Origin: Actinomycetota bacterium
Lineage (GTDB): Bacteria; Actinomycetota; Actinomycetes; S36-B12
Direction: 5' to 3'
DNA length: 50,115 nucleotides
Assembly: GCA_016870195.1 (NCBI GenBank)
Contig: VGCC01000013.1
Span: 1 to 50,115 of the forward strand
This document shows, in pieces, positions 35,990 through 46,043 of the stretch (its first letter is position 1; each line of letters starts with the position of its first letter). A program made the position numbers and the translations under genes. Below the pieces are notes generated by a model, which saw nothing but the letters and a program-made list of their open reading frames with translations, had not been told where the DNA came from and made no database searches.

Positions 35990-36870
35990 TGGACGCCATC
36001 CTCGAACCGCTTCGTTACGCGTTCTTCCTCGAAGGTTTACTCGTAGCCACGCTGTCCGGTGCCCTGCTCGGCTTCATCGGCGTTTTCATCGTGCTGCGCG
36101 GCATGAGTTACATCGGCCACGGACTCTCGCACTCGATCTTCGGCGGATTCGCCGCAGTCCAACTTTTCGCCGCGCAGTTCTACGTCCTCGGGGCAGGACT
36201 CTGGGGAATTGCCTCTGCCCTCGCCATCAATGCCGTATCCCGGCGAAGCAGGTTGGGTGCGGACGCCGCGATCGGAGTCATCACCACGGCGTCCTTCGCT
36301 CTGGGTGTGGCACTGTTCGCGCGATTCGGCACGAGCGGACCATCCTTCGAGAACGCGCTCTTCGGCAGCATCCTCGGAATCTCACCGGAGCAGATCATCG
36401 GCCTTGTTGCGGTATCCCTGCTCGCGGTCGCGTTCATCTTCCTTCGTTATCGCGCGCTGCTCTTCACGACTTTCGACCCGGGCGTTGCCGACGTTTCCGG
36501 AATACGGGTGAATCGGGTCGAAGCGCAGTTAATGATCGTTCTCTCTCTGGCGATCCTCGCGACTTTGACCGTCATCGGTGTGACGTTGGTGGCGGCGATG
36601 TTGGTCATCCCGGCAGTTGTCGCTCGGATGCTCACGGATTCATTCGGCCGAATGCTCGCGTGGAGTACTGGCATCGGAGCCTTCTGCGGCCTTGTGGGGA
36701 TGTATGTCAGCTACTACGCCGAGGTCCCATCCGGCACGATGATCGTGCTGGTGGGTGCGGCGGTCTTCCTGGTCGTGTTCGTCCTCGCGGGACGCAATCG
36801 CCGTCGCCGGTCCGCAGGTCTGGATCCCCATTGGGAGCCCGTCCCTGCTACCCCGTCCCTGCGGAGCTAG
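35989..36870 (+). CDS. Metal ABC transporter permease (ZnuB/MntB family)
   Basis: 293 residues from the ATG at 35989. About eight hydrophobic helices are seen, with the family segments GVFIVLRGMSYIGHGLSHSIFGG near the N-terminus and VTLVAAMLVIPAVVARML. A basic C-terminal tail follows. It forms the membrane channel for Zn or Mn uptake. An in-frame ATG at 35977 inside the ATPase gene is less likely. Confidence 0.9.
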   Translation: MDAILEPLRYAFFLEGLLVATLSGALLGFIGVFIVLRGMSYIGHGLSHSIFGGFAAVQLFAAQFYVLGAGLWGIASALAINAVSRRSRLGADAAIGVITTASFALGVALFARFGTSGPSFENALFGSILGISPEQIIGLVAVSLLAVAFIFLRYRALLFTTFDPGVADVSGIRVNRVEAQLMIVLSLAILATLTVIGVTLVAAMLVIPAVVARMLTDSFGRMLAWSTGIGAFCGLVGMYVSYYAEVPSGTMIVLVGAAVFLVVFVLAGRNRRRRSAGLDPHWEPVPATPSLRS

Positions 36871-36916
36871 GGCCGCCTACGCCGTAGGCTGAGGAGACAC
36901 AGGAAGGACCTCATCG

Positions 36917-37174
36917 ATGCCAGCCAAGGGCGCTTCCCACTCTCAGTCGATCGTCGATCTGCAGACCGAGGTCGTTGCCGCGCGCGAGGAATTCGTCGCA
37001 AGCATGTCGCAACTGCGTGCAGCAACGACCCCCGCGGCACTCGTCCAGCGGAGCGCACGCGCCGTCGGCAACTGGTTCATTGACGAGTACGGTGGAATCC
37101 GGCCCGAACGCGTGGCAATCGTCAGTGCAGTCGTCGTGGGCTACGTCGCCTTGCGCATCGCGCGACGCCGATGA
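36917..37174 (+). CDS. DUF3618-like small membrane-anchored protein
   Basis: 85 residues. A soluble helical N-terminus (IVDLQTEVVAAREEFVASMSQL) carries the LxxEVxxAREEF pattern of DUF3618, and one C-terminal hydrophobic helix ends in ARRR. TAGGCT and AGGAAGG precede the ATG. The function is unknown. It overlaps the P-type ATPase start by four bases. Confidence 0.7.
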   Translation: MPAKGASHSQSIVDLQTEVVAAREEFVASMSQLRAATTPAALVQRSARAVGNWFIDEYGGIRPERVAIVSAVVVGYVALRIARRR

Positions 37175-39528
37175 CCACCCGTCCGATGACGGATCCCGCC
37201 GTCGGACTGAGCGACTCCGAGGTAGCCGCCCGCGTTGCGCGCGGCGAGGTCAACACACAGGTAGTGGCTACGGCCCGAAGCCTGGGCAGCATCATCAAAG
37301 AGAACACTTTCACCTGGTTCAACTTCCTTGTGGGCTCCCTCTGGATTGTGATGTTGCTGATCGCGCCAATCCAGGATTCCCTTTTCGGTTTCGTGATCGT
37401 CGCGAACACCGCGATCGGCACTATCCAGGAGTATCGAGCCTCGCGGACGCTCGCGAAGTTGGCCGTCGTCACGATGGCGCAGCCTGTGGTGCGGCGTGCT
37501 GGTGTCAACCGAGTGATCCCTGCTTCGGAGATCGTGCTTGATGACGTGGTGGTCCTTAGCACGGGAGATCAGGTCGTGGTGGATGGGACCGTCCTCTCGA
37601 CCGCCGGCATGGAGATTGATGAAAGCCTGCTCACCGGCGAGGCGGATCCCGTGGACAAGAACGTTGGGGATGGGGCGATGTCCGGGTCGTTCGTCGTTGC
37701 AGGATCCGGGACGATGCAGGCCACGCGTATCGGACGCGAGTCCTTCGCATCCGGGCTCACCGAGCAGGCCTCAAAGTTCGTGGCGACGAACTCCGAGCTG
37801 CGCGATGCCATCAACCGATTCATCCGCTACGTGTCCTATGCGTTGGTCCCCGTAGGCGGCTTGCTGCTGTGGTCGCAGCTAGTGCAAGCCGATCTGCCGT
37901 GGCGGGATGCGCTGCGGGGCACGATCGCGGGTGTCGTGACGATGGTGCCCGAGGGTCTCGTACTGCTCACCAGCATTGCGATGGCGGTGTCCGTGGTGCG
38001 ATTGGCGCGGATGAAGGTGCTGGTCCAGGAGTTGCCCGCGGTGGAGACGCTCGCGCGCGTCGATGTGATCTGCGTCGACAAGACCGGAACGTTGACGCTG
38101 CCCGGGATGCAGGTGCGGGAGGTCGTGGACCTCCGGGAGAGTGCCGGGGCCGTCTATGTAGATCTCGGTGCTGTCCTCGGTGCCCTCGGGGCGAGTGAGT
38201 CCTCGCCCAACCCCACGTTGGCGGCCGTGGCGACGGCGTATCCATCACCGGGATGGACGGTGAGCGGCTCCGTCCCGTTCTCGAGTGCGCGCAAATGGTC
38301 GTCCGTCACCTTCGCCGACCACGGCTCCTGGGTGCTGGGTGCTCCCGAGATGGTGGTGCCTGGTTCTGTGGTGCTGACGCGTGCCGCGGGATACGCGGAC
38401 AGCGGTGCGCGGGTGCTGCTGTTGGCTCAGGCTCGGGGTGAGGTGAGCGCCGAATCATTAGGCGAATGCGATCCGGTGGCTTTGGTGGTCATCGATCAAC
38501 AGTTGCGTCCCGACGCCGCCGAAACCGTCCGGTACTTCCTGGCTCAGGGCGTCGACGTGAAGGTGATCTCCGGTGACAACGCGACCACCGTGGGCGCGAT
38601 CGCGGGGCAGGCCGGGATCCCGGGCGCGGGACAACCGGTGGATGCCCAGGGGCTACCGGACTCGACCGCCTCCGTGGCCGAGGTCATGGCGAGTTCCTCG
38701 GTATTCGGGCGGGTGACCCCGGCCCAGAAGCAGGAGATGGTCGATGCGCTGCACCTACGTGGAGCCACCGTCGCGATGACCGGCGACGGGGTGAACGACG
38801 TTTTGGCATTGAAGGCCGCGGACCTCGGCATCGCGATGGGGTCGGGATCAGGTGCCACTCGAGCAGTGGCGCAGTTGGTGCTGGTCGACAATTCGTGGTC
38901 GTCCCTCCCCAGCGTGGTGGCCGAGGGACGACGCGTGCTCGGCAACATCGAGCGCGTCTCCGACGTCTTCCTGACCAAATCCTTCTACTCCATGGTCGTG
39001 TCGCTGGCAACCGGCATATTCGCCATCGCCTTCCCGTTCCTACCCCGGCATCTCTCGTTGGTGAGCGCACTCACGATCGGTATCCCGAGCTTCTTCCTCG
39101 CCTTGATGCCGAATACCGAGAAGTTCCGTCCAGGGTTCTTCCGTCGCGTTGTGATCTTCTCCCTGCCCGCCGGGGTGATCGCCGCGGTGTGCTCCCTGAC
39201 GAGCTACAGCCTTGCGATACGTGTCGGCGAACCGGTCCTCAGCGCGCAGGCGGCGGCGACGGTGACGCTGTTCATCATTGCCACCGCGGTGATGCTTGAA
39301 GCTGCCCGCCCGCTGAACCTGCTTCGGATCGGGATCGTGGGGTTGATGGTGTTGCTCTTCCTACTAGTGCTGTACATCCCACCGGTTTCGGCATTCTTCG
39401 CCCTGTCGCTGGGTCCCGAGCGTTACTCCCTCGTTGCCATCAGCATGGGACTGCTGGGCGCGGGTTTGGTATGGCTGGCTAGCGTGATCACGGATAGGTG
39501 GCGACACACGAAGGGTGGACCGGCATGA
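37171..39528 (+). CDS. P-type cation ATPase (CtpE-like)
   Basis: 785 residues. Actuator TGEADPV, the membrane motif PEGLVLL in helix 4, the phosphorylation site DKTGTLT, nucleotide-domain features and the hinge [23 protein letters not shown] are all present, with about ten membrane helices. PEGLVLL in place of PEGLP and the size are like mycobacterial CtpE, a calcium transporter. No heavy-metal CxxC or CPC motifs are seen. Likely Ca2+ uptake or efflux; the ion is an inference. Confidence 0.87.
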   Translation: MTTRPMTDPAVGLSDSEVAARVARGEVNTQVVATARSLGSIIKENTFTWFNFLVGSLWIVMLLIAPIQDSLFGFVIVANTAIGTIQEYRASRTLAKLAVVTMAQPVVRRAGVNRVIPASEIVLDDVVVLSTGDQVVVDGTVLSTAGMEIDESLLTGEADPVDKNVGDGAMSGSFVVAGSGTMQATRIGRESFASGLTEQASKFVATNSELRDAINRFIRYVSYALVPVGGLLLWSQLVQADLPWRDALRGTIAGVVTMVPEGLVLLTSIAMAVSVVRLARMKVLVQELPAVETLARVDVICVDKTGTLTLPGMQVREVVDLRESAGAVYVDLGAVLGALGASESSPNPTLAAVATAYPSPGWTVSGSVPFSSARKWSSVTFADHGSWVLGAPEMVVPGSVVLTRAAGYADSGARVLLLAQARGEVSAESLGECDPVALVVIDQQLRPDAAETVRYFLAQGVDVKVISGDNATTVGAIAGQAGIPGAGQPVDAQGLPDSTASVAEVMASSSVFGRVTPAQKQEMVDALHLRGATVAMTGDGVNDVLALKAADLGIAMGSGSGATRAVAQLVLVDNSWSSLPSVVAEGRRVLGNIERVSDVFLTKSFYSMVVSLATGIFAIAFPFLPRHLSLVSALTIGIPSFFLALMPNTEKFRPGFFRRVVIFSLPAGVIAAVCSLTSYSLAIRVGEPVLSAQAAATVTLFIIATAVMLEAARPLNLLRIGIVGLMVLLFLLVLYIPPVSAFFALSLGPERYSLVAISMGLLGAGLVWLASVITDRWRHTKGGPA

Positions 39529-40307
39529 GGATCGGCTTGTCGACCTCGTCGGTGTTCCCGGAGTCCACTGCTGCCGCCTTCGAGGTGGCCGCGAACCTGG
39601 GATACGACGGCGTCGAAGTCATGGTGGGAACCGACGCGATGAGCCAGGATGAAAATGCCCTGCTCCACCTGCGCGATCACTACGGGGTCGAGGTGCTGTC
39701 CATCCATTCACCCTGCCTGCTGATCACGCAGCGGGTGTGGGGGACGGACTCGTGGGGGAAGTTGCAGCGGGCCCAACAGGTGGCGGAGAAGTTGGGCGCG
39801 GCCACGGTGGTCGTACATCCGCCGTTCCGGTGGCAGCGGGAGTATGCGCGCGAGTTCGTCGAGGGTCTGCGGAGGATGGAGTCGGAGACCTCTGTGCGAT
39901 TTGCGGTGGAGAATATGTATCCGTGGCGTGCGGGTCCCGGTCGTCTGGGCGCCTACTCACCGGACTGGGACGTCCGCAACCACGACTACACCCACACCAC
40001 CCTGGACCTGTCGCATACGTCGGTCTCGGGGACCGACCCGGTGGAGATGGCGCGTGACCTCGGCTCGCGCCTGGCGCATATCCACCTCGCGGACGGCACG
40101 GGCGCACCCGTCGACGAGCACCTCGTACCCGGGCGTGGCACGCAACCGGTGGTGGAGTTGCTGTCGGAGCTGGTGGCGACGGGTTTCCGCGGTGACGTGA
40201 TCGCGGAAGTTGGGACACGTCGAGCTCCCGACCGAGGTGTCCGGGAGGCCGATCTCGCGGAGACGCTGGCGTTCGCGCGCACCCACCTGGGGGGCCTCGA
40301 TGGATAG
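39525..40307 (+). CDS. TIM-barrel sugar phosphate isomerase/epimerase-like protein
   Basis: 260 residues from the ATG that overlaps the ATPase stop. AP endonuclease 2/xylose isomerase-like barrel motifs are [57 protein letters not shown] and VIAEVGTR, supplying the His/Glu/Asp metal ligands. A related gene lies near proC in mycobacteria. The substrate is unknown. It overlaps the TetR-like gene by eight bases. Confidence 0.83.
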   Translation: MRIGLSTSSVFPESTAAAFEVAANLGYDGVEVMVGTDAMSQDENALLHLRDHYGVEVLSIHSPCLLITQRVWGTDSWGKLQRAQQVAEKLGAATVVVHPPFRWQREYAREFVEGLRRMESETSVRFAVENMYPWRAGPGRLGAYSPDWDVRNHDYTHTTLDLSHTSVSGTDPVEMARDLGSRLAHIHLADGTGAPVDEHLVPGRGTQPVVELLSELVATGFRGDVIAEVGTRRAPDRGVREADLAETLAFARTHLGGLDG

Positions 40308-40908
40308 CGCGGATGTCGGACGGGCGGCGGGTGCCGCGGCGCGTGCGGTGCTGGCGCGCGCCGGATATGCAGATACGACGTTGAAGGCAGTGGCGAGCGC
40401 AGCTGGGATCGCACCGGATGTGCTCGCCTCGCTCTACCGGAACCGCGAGGAGCTGCTTCGTGCCGCGCTGCAACTTCCCTTCGACCCGACCTCCGCGGTT
40501 CCACGCCTGGTGGGTCCCGGTTTGGATGGGATGGGGGAACGGCTGGTGCGTGCCGCTTTGGCGGTCATGGAGTCCGACCAGATGCGCAGCGACATCGCGT
40601 ATGTGGGTCGGGCGGCCTCGGGCGGCCTCGGTTCTGCTGGCGGTTCGGTGGACGTGGTGGGGCTGGTGCGTGGGGCCTTTGACTTCGTCCAGGACACCGT
40701 GGTCGACCGGGCGCTGGAGAGCCTGGGGGTGCCAGATGCGCGGATGCGCGGCGCGCTGATCACCTCGTATCTGGCCGGGGTGATGAGCACCCGATACGTG
40801 GTGAAGATGGAACCGCTGGCCTCGGCGAGCGATGATGAGGTCGTGGCACTCGTGGCTCCCCTGATCCAGCGCACCCTGGATCCCCGCAACCCCCTGCGGG
40901 AGGCGTAG
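40300..40908 (+). CDS. TetR-like transcriptional regulator
   Basis: 202 residues from the ATG at 40300. The HTH is [35 protein letters not shown], with the recognition helix about residues 36-42. The C-terminal region ([14 protein letters not shown]) is less typical and the protein is at the short end of the family. It probably regulates the surrounding operon; its start overlaps the isomerase stop and the next gene begins three bases after its own stop. Confidence 0.75.
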   Translation: MDSADVGRAAGAAARAVLARAGYADTTLKAVASAAGIAPDVLASLYRNREELLRAALQLPFDPTSAVPRLVGPGLDGMGERLVRAALAVMESDQMRSDIAYVGRAASGGLGSAGGSVDVVGLVRGAFDFVQDTVVDRALESLGVPDARMRGALITSYLAGVMSTRYVVKMEPLASASDDEVVALVAPLIQRTLDPRNPLREA

Positions 40909-40911
40909 GGA

Positions 40912-41766
40912 GTGGGAGTCGTCGACACCGTCCTGCGGGACAACCCGGTGGTCCGCGCGGTAAGTGCGCGCGTGGCCGGTGGCGACTATGTGCACGCGGG
41001 AGTCGACGCCGCAGTGGCGTTGACCGACACCGGTAGATGGGTGTCCTTCGAGCGCGTTGACACCGAGGAACCCGACGTCGTGCTCGCCGACGCCGTCGGA
41101 TTGGCGCGGGCACTCTTCGATGCTGGGCTCGGAGGGGTCAGCGAGATCGACGTGTTCCCCTTCGATCTCGGTGAGGAACGCCTGATGGTGCTGGCCCGCG
41201 CATGTGCGGAAACGCGGGTAGATCTCATGCTCGGCTTCGGTGACGGGGCCGATATCGACATCACCTGGGAGTTGGCGGATCGCTTGCGCGCCACCGGTGC
41301 GTCGGTGGGTGTGACGCTGAGTGCCGCCATGCGGCGAACCGAATCGGACTGTCGTGAGTGGGGTGACACGCGGATCCGGTTGGTGAAGGGTGCGCATCAA
41401 CCTTCCGGGGGTCCGATCTTCCGCAGTACGCATGAGGTGGATAAGTCATACGTGCGATGTGCACGTGCGTTGATTGCGGGCTCGGGAATGGCCAGTTTCG
41501 CCACGCATGATCAACGCTTGGTCGAGATCGTCGAGGCGCTCGCGGACAAGCGACTTCGCCTTCCGGGGACCTATGAGTTCGCCTTATATGCCGGCCGCCG
41601 CGACGCGGAGCAGCAACGTTTGCTCGCCGGGGGACATCGGGTGCGGGTGAGCATCCCGCTGGGACCCGACCTGCTCGCGCGGGTTGTCGGCAACCTCGTG
41701 CAGCAGCCGTCCGCCCTGGCGTCGGGCGTCCTCGCCCTGGTGCCGCGCCGATCCGTGGCAGGGTGA
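40912..41766 (+). CDS. Proline dehydrogenase-like protein
   Basis: 284 residues, GTG start. The FAD-dependent TIM barrel is indicated by RIRLVKGAHQPSGG (compare RLVKGAYW), FATHDQRLVEIV, GTYEFALYAGRRD (compare QMLYG) and VRVSIPLGPDL (compare RVYVPYG). The sequence is divergent from canonical monofunctional proline dehydrogenases and no P5C dehydrogenase is adjacent. proC follows directly, so the pair could cycle proline and P5C, or this enzyme may act on another amino acid. Confidence 0.72.
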   Translation: MGVVDTVLRDNPVVRAVSARVAGGDYVHAGVDAAVALTDTGRWVSFERVDTEEPDVVLADAVGLARALFDAGLGGVSEIDVFPFDLGEERLMVLARACAETRVDLMLGFGDGADIDITWELADRLRATGASVGVTLSAAMRRTESDCREWGDTRIRLVKGAHQPSGGPIFRSTHEVDKSYVRCARALIAGSGMASFATHDQRLVEIVEALADKRLRLPGTYEFALYAGRRDAEQQRLLAGGHRVRVSIPLGPDLLARVVGNLVQQPSALASGVLALVPRRSVAG

Positions 41767-41770
41767 GCCC

Positions 41771-42568
41771 GTGCGCGTGGTGGTGATTGGTGGCGGCGTG
41801 ATGGGCCGCGCCCTCATCGCAGGTTTCGGGACGCTCGATCCTGCGCCGGAGATCGTGGTGGTGGAGAAGGACGCAGCACGAGCGGAGGAGTTGCGCGCCG
41901 CCGGTGTTGATGTTGCGGATCTCACGGCAGTGTCGGAGGCGGACGTGTTGCTCGTCGCGGTCAAGCCCCAGGACGTGGCCGCGCTTATCGCGGAGGTGGG
42001 TGCGGCGATCCCGTCGTCGGCCGTGGTGATCTCGATTGCCGCCGGGGTCAGCACCTCGTCGCTCGAGTTGCATATCGCCGCCGCGGGTGGAGCGGCGCGC
42101 AGCATCGTGCGGGTGATGCCCAATACCCCTGCCCGGATCGGTGCCGGGGTACTCGGCCTCAGCGCGGGGAGCGCCTGTCCGGAGTCTGCGGTGGTCACCG
42201 CCGTCCAGCTGATGGAAACAGCCGGGGTTGTGGTCACCGTTCCCGAAGAGCACCAGGAGGCGCTCACCGCGGTGTCCGGCAGCGGACCGGCATATGTGTT
42301 CTACCTCGCCGAGAAACTCATTGAGTCGGCCCAGGCGCATGGTCTCTCCGATGACGTCGCCGAGGCGATCGTGCGGCAGACCCTTCTGGGCTCGGCCCTC
42401 CTGTACGCCGAATCGGGCGAATCGCCAGTTGTTCTGCGCCGGAATGTCACCTCGCCGGGGGGCACGACGGCCGCGGCGATCGCGGTGTTCGAGGAACGCG
42501 CCCTCGCCGAGATCGTCCACGCCGCCCTCGCCGCCAACATCAAGCGTTCGGGAGAACTTTCGCTCTGA
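41771..42568 (+). CDS. proC: Pyrroline-5-carboxylate reductase
   Basis: 265 residues from the GTG at 41771. NAD(P)-binding VVVIGGGVMGRALIAG, SEADVLLVAVKPQDV, VRVMPNTPARIGAG and the C-terminal SGSGPAYVFYLAEKLIE and VTSPGGTTAAAI are ProC hallmarks. It catalyses the last step of proline synthesis. The start lies four bases after the stop of the proline dehydrogenase-like gene. Confidence 0.95.
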   Translation: MRVVVIGGGVMGRALIAGFGTLDPAPEIVVVEKDAARAEELRAAGVDVADLTAVSEADVLLVAVKPQDVAALIAEVGAAIPSSAVVISIAAGVSTSSLELHIAAAGGAARSIVRVMPNTPARIGAGVLGLSAGSACPESAVVTAVQLMETAGVVVTVPEEHQEALTAVSGSGPAYVFYLAEKLIESAQAHGLSDDVAEAIVRQTLLGSALLYAESGESPVVLRRNVTSPGGTTAAAIAVFEERALAEIVHAALAANIKRSGELSL

Positions 42569-42581
42569 CCGGACCAGTTTC

Positions 42582-42597
42582 GGGAAACCGGTTTCCC
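42582..42597. promoter_or_regulatory. Palindromic operator candidate
   Basis: GGGAAACC-GGTTTCCC is a perfect 16-base palindrome 13 bases after the proC stop. It lies where the -35 of the next gene would be (TAGTGT -10 at 42616-42621). It may bind the small HTH protein itself or another regulator. Confidence 0.45.
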
Positions 42598-42663
42598 ATC
42601 GGCCCCAGGGCCCACTAGTGTTCGGATGCCCGGGCGGGATGGCCCGGATGAGGAAGGGGAATC

Positions 42664-42867
42664 ATGGCTGGCACCGACTCATCGCTGAATGAGGTTCGTT
42701 TCCTCACCGTTGCCGAGGTCGCTGCTGTGATGCGCGTGTCCAAGATGACTGTGTATCGGTTGGTACACAACGGTGAACTCCCGGCGGTGCGAGTCGGTCG
42801 GTCGTTCCGCGTTCCCGAGCAGGCGGTGCACACCTACCTCCGTGACTCCTACGTCGAGACCGCCTGA
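42664..42867 (+). CDS. Small excisionase/MerR-type HTH DNA-binding protein
   Basis: 67 residues: FLTVAEVAAVMRVSKMTVYRLVHNGELPAVRVGRSFRVPEQAVHTYL is a winged HTH of excisionase type (seen also in BldC-like proteins). AGGAAGGGG precedes the ATG. A like-sized HTH gene lies between proC and a tiny basic protein in mycobacteria, so this is a chromosomal regulator rather than a phage remnant. Confidence 0.85.
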   Translation: MAGTDSSLNEVRFLTVAEVAAVMRVSKMTVYRLVHNGELPAVRVGRSFRVPEQAVHTYLRDSYVETA

Positions 42868-42929
42868 TTGGTTCCCCGAATCCCGTCACTAGGCTTCGGG
42901 GTCGGTTAACTTTCACGTAGGGATCGTTC

Positions 42930-43028
42930 ATGGGCTCAGTGGTCAAGAAGCGGCGTAAGCGGATGGCCAAGAAGAAGCACCGCAAGCTGCTCCGCCGTAC
43001 CCGGGTCCAGCGACGCAATAAGAAGTAA
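42930..43028 (+). CDS. 32-residue basic AURKAIP1/COX24-domain protein
   Basis: [19 protein letters not shown] then [13 protein letters not shown]: extremely Lys/Arg-rich, matching the short actinobacterial proteins annotated as AURKAIP1/COX24 domain, some of which are ribosome-associated. TAGGCT upstream (about 42890) and TAGGGAT before the ATG support expression. The next coding frame begins two bases after its TAA. Confidence 0.85.
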   Translation: MGSVVKKRRKRMAKKKHRKLLRRTRVQRRNKK

Positions 43029-43030
43029 CC

Positions 43031-43963
43031 CTGTCGATCGCCCTCGTCACCGGCGTCTCCCGCTATCTCGGGGGACGCCTGGTCGCGGAGCTGGCGCCGC
43101 ACTTCGACCGGGTCATCGGGGTCGATGCGATCGAGCCACCCCGAGCTTTTCCCGGTGAATTTGTCCGCGCCGATATCCGCAATCCGATCCTGTCTCGCGT
43201 CATGGCGTCGGGTGTCGACACCGTGATCCATATGGGTGTCATCTCCACTCCCAGGCAGGCGGGGGGCCGGATGGAGATGAAGGACATCAACGTCATCGGC
43301 ACCATGCAACTCCTCGCCGCCTGCCAGCGCACCCCCTCGGTCCGGTCGCTCGTGGTGAAGTCCACCTCGATGGTCTACGGCTCGGGCCCCAAGGATCCGG
43401 CGATGTTCACTGAAGACACCGAGCCACGTCATCAGCCTGTGTCCGGATGGGCGAAGGACTCCGTCGAGGTCGAGGCGTACGTACGCGGTTTCGGTAGGAG
43501 GCGTCCCGATGTCCGTATCGTGACGCTGCGGTTCGCCAACATCATCGGCCCGGGAATGCGCACCGGCATGACCGCGTACTTCCGACTCCCCGTGGTGCCG
43601 ACCGTGGCGGGATTCGACCCGCGGCTCCAATTCACCCACGAGGATGATTCCCTGGCAGCGGTGCGGGTCGCGGCCGTGTCCGAGCACGCGGGCACCTTCA
43701 ATATCGCCGGTGACGGGGTGATCACCGTGACGCAGGCGATCCGGCACATGGGCAAACTCCCCGTGCCCACCCCGCGCCTTGCCCTCGACGCACTGCGCCA
43801 GGTCGGCTCGATCGGCGCCGATTTCTCCTCCGAGCAGATCCGTTTCCTGACATACGGGCGGGTCCTCGACACCAGTGCTGCGCGGGACACCCTCGGGTTC
43901 ACATGTGAGTATTCGACGGTGCAGGCATTCGACGATTTCGCTCGCTGGGCACGGAGCGGCTGA
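43031..43963 (+). CDS. NAD-dependent epimerase/dehydratase family protein with non-canonical start
   Basis: 310 residues if started at the CTG at 43031. The Rossmann motif VTGVSRYLGGRLVAEL and the following VIGVDAIEPP are encoded upstream of the first canonical start (ATG 43202), and an in-frame TAA at 43019 blocks longer forms, so CTG 43031 or ATC is the best start. Later features are GVISTPRQAGG, VVKSTSMVYG and a typical C-terminal SDR substrate domain. It resembles the GalE2-like gene next to proC in mycobacteria. The catalytic Tyr of YxxxK is not obvious (WAKDS at that place), so it may not be a standard epimerase. Confidence 0.75.
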   Translation: MSIALVTGVSRYLGGRLVAELAPHFDRVIGVDAIEPPRAFPGEFVRADIRNPILSRVMASGVDTVIHMGVISTPRQAGGRMEMKDINVIGTMQLLAACQRTPSVRSLVVKSTSMVYGSGPKDPAMFTEDTEPRHQPVSGWAKDSVEVEAYVRGFGRRRPDVRIVTLRFANIIGPGMRTGMTAYFRLPVVPTVAGFDPRLQFTHEDDSLAAVRVAAVSEHAGTFNIAGDGVITVTQAIRHMGKLPVPTPRLALDALRQVGSIGADFSSEQIRFLTYGRVLDTSAARDTLGFTCEYSTVQAFDDFARWARSG

Positions 43964-44881
43964 ATGGCCGAGTCGATCTCGCAGGCATCGCGGAGGGTGG
44001 GCAACACGGGCCCACAGCCGGAGGCACCGCGAGTGGTCATCTCCGCCGAGGCGTCCGAAGGCACCGATCCCCGCGCGTTCCTCCATGACCGGGTGACGGG
44101 TGACTACCCCATTGACGACTTCGGCTTCGACCCCGAGTTCACCGAAAGCGTGCTTCTACCCCTGATGCGACCCTTCTACCGGAACTGGTTCCGGGTCGAG
44201 GCCAGTGGACTTGAGCACGTTCCCGCGGACTCGGGCGCTCTCGTCGTCGCGAACCACTCGGGGACGCTCGCGTTCGACGCGATCATGACCCAGGTCGCGC
44301 TCAAAGACGACCATCCGGCGCACCGCAACCTGCGCATGTTGGCCGCCAACCTCGTCTTCGAGACACCCGTGATCGCGGATCTCGCGCGCAAGGCCGGGCA
44401 CACCCTGGCGTGCCACGCCGATGCCGAGCGACTCCTCGCCGCGGGTGAAGTGGTGGGCGTCTGGCCGGAGGGGTTCAAGGGCATCGGCAAGCCTTTCCGC
44501 GAGCGTTACCGGCTGCAGCGATTCGGACGCGGGGGATTCGTGGCGGCCGCGATTCGTACCGGTGCACCGATCATCCCCACCGCGATCGTCGGTGCCGAGG
44601 AGATCTACCCCATGATCGCCAACGCGAGTCCCCTGGCCCGGGTACTCGGTCTTCCCTACTTCCCGATCACCCCGACTTTCCCGGCCCTCGGACCCCTCGG
44701 GCTCATTCCGCTGCCGAGCAAGTGGATGATCCATTTCGGCACCCCGATCTCGACGTCGGAGATCCCGGCCGATGCCGCCGACGATCCGATGGTTCTGTTC
44801 GACATCACCGATCAGGTGCGCGAATCGATCTCGGCCTCGATCGCGCGGTTGCTGGCGATTCGGGAGTCGGTGTTCGGTTAA
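43964..44881 (+). CDS. PlsC-type acyltransferase
   Basis: 305 residues, ATG immediately after the epimerase stop. The acyltransferase motifs are NHSGTLAFD (HX4D, near residue 87), [11 protein letters not shown] and a hydrophobic [12 protein letters not shown]. The N-terminal about 60 residues are charged and likely disordered. It probably acylates a glycerophospholipid or other lipid precursor at the membrane. The stop shares four bases (TTAA) with the convergent HAD gene. Confidence 0.87.
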   Translation: MAESISQASRRVGNTGPQPEAPRVVISAEASEGTDPRAFLHDRVTGDYPIDDFGFDPEFTESVLLPLMRPFYRNWFRVEASGLEHVPADSGALVVANHSGTLAFDAIMTQVALKDDHPAHRNLRMLAANLVFETPVIADLARKAGHTLACHADAERLLAAGEVVGVWPEGFKGIGKPFRERYRLQRFGRGGFVAAAIRTGAPIIPTAIVGAEEIYPMIANASPLARVLGLPYFPITPTFPALGPLGLIPLPSKWMIHFGTPISTSEIPADAADDPMVLFDITDQVRESISASIARLLAIRESVFG

Positions 44882-45759
44882 CGCCTCCGACGTAGGGCAC
44901 GCAACGTGTAACCAACGGCGAGACCCGCTGCGACTCCGGCGGCTCCGGTGGCAACTGGCTTGATGTAGGGCCGGATGTGCGCGCGGCGACGGAAGTCCCG
45001 GATCCGCCAGTCCATGCTGCGGGCATGTTCGCGCAGTTCCGGGTCGGGGTTGACCGCGACCGGGAACCCGACCTCGGACAGCATCGGGACGTCGTTGATC
45101 GAATCCGAGTAGGCACTGCATTGCGCGAGATCCAGTCCCTCGCGCTCGGCGAGTGCCCGCACCGCCTCCGCTTTCGCCAACCCGTGCAGCGGTGGTCCCA
45201 CGAGCCGTCCGGTGTAGCGGCCGTCATGAATTTCCGACACTGTGCCGAGGGCACCGGTGAGCCCCAGGCGTCGCGCGATAACGCTGGCAAGTTCCACCGG
45301 GGTGGCCGTCACCAGCCACACCTGCTGCCCGGAATCGAGGTGACCCTGCGCGAGCGCGAGGGTTCCCGGGATGAGCTTGTCGACCATCACCTCGTCGAAG
45401 ATGACCTCGCCGAGTGCGGCGAGGTCATCGACCTTGCGGCCTTCGACGAAAGACAGTGCTGACTGGGTGACCGAGGCCATGTCCTCGAGATCCTCGGATC
45501 CGCTCGTGACGAACTTCAGCTGCTTGATTCCGAAGCCGATGATCTCGCGGGGTGTGAAAAAGTTATGACTCGCGAGGCCCACCGCCACGTGATAGAGGCT
45601 GGAGCCCTTCATGATGGTGTTGTCCACGTCGAAGAACGCCGCCGCAGTCGCATGCGTTGCTGTGGCGGTCGCTGCCTGCGCCGACGCCCGAGCCGAAAGG
45701 CGGTACGAGGACAACACGCTGTCCTGCACGTCCTCATCGGTCGCGCGCTCGTCGGCCAT
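44878..45759 (-). CDS. HAD-IB family phosphatase with C-terminal membrane anchor
   Basis: 293 residues. Motif [14 protein letters not shown] (nucleophile Asp near 43), motif II TATPVE and motif III with [11 protein letters not shown] place it in the SerB-like HAD-IB group. The last about 35 residues form a hydrophobic segment and end RALRRRR, suggesting membrane attachment. The adjacent PlsC-type acyltransferase suggests lipid phosphate chemistry, e.g. phosphatidate or lysophosphatidate. Phosphoserine is less likely. Confidence 0.85.
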   Translation of the reverse strand: MADERATDEDVQDSVLSSYRLSARASAQAATATATHATAAAFFDVDNTIMKGSSLYHVAVGLASHNFFTPREIIGFGIKQLKFVTSGSEDLEDMASVTQSALSFVEGRKVDDLAALGEVIFDEVMVDKLIPGTLALAQGHLDSGQQVWLVTATPVELASVIARRLGLTGALGTVSEIHDGRYTGRLVGPPLHGLAKAEAVRALAEREGLDLAQCSAYSDSINDVPMLSEVGFPVAVNPDPELREHARSMDWRIRDFRRRAHIRPYIKPVATGAAGVAAGLAVGYTLRALRRRR

Positions 45760-45803
45760 GCGATGAATGTAGTGACGGGAGCCCGGTGCGGGAGGATGGT
45801 CGG

Positions 45804-46040
45804 GTGGCCAGGGTCGAAATCATCGGCAAACCGGATTGCCACCTGTGCGCCGACGCCGAGGTGGTGGTGGCCGGAGTGTGCGCCGAGGTGGGTGCCGACT
45901 ACCTGGTCCGATCGATCCTGGACGACCCGGCCCTGGCCGACCGGTACTGGGAGCAGATTCCGGTGGTGCTCGTGGACGGCAGGCAGCACGACTTCTGGCG
46001 GGTGGACCCGGTCCGGCTCCGGGCCGCCCTAACGTCCTAA
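45804..46040 (+). CDS. Glutaredoxin-like protein
   Basis: 78 residues from the GTG at 45804. The N-terminal [17 protein letters not shown] carries the redox CxxC, and [13 protein letters not shown] has the cis-Pro of the thioredoxin fold. The small size matches DUF836/glutaredoxin-like proteins found near rex and heme genes in actinobacteria. It is probably a thiol-disulfide oxidoreductase. Confidence 0.82.
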   Translation: MARVEIIGKPDCHLCADAEVVVAGVCAEVGADYLVRSILDDPALADRYWEQIPVVLVDGRQHDFWRVDPVRLRAALTS

Positions 46041-46043
46041 TAT

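Noticed and set aside
39724-41433. A 569-codon minus-strand frame rich in Arg, Pro and His
   Set aside because: It lies antisense to the isomerase, TetR-like and proline dehydrogenase-like genes, with composition expected from high-GC shadow frames and no recognisable domain.
42664-42867. Phage excisionase
   Set aside because: No integrase or phage gene is near, and a similar small HTH gene lies beside proC in other actinobacteria.
41261-43202. Long minus-strand frames opposite proC and the region downstream
   Set aside because: Low-complexity Arg/His/Pro composition opposite well-supported genes; no family motifs.
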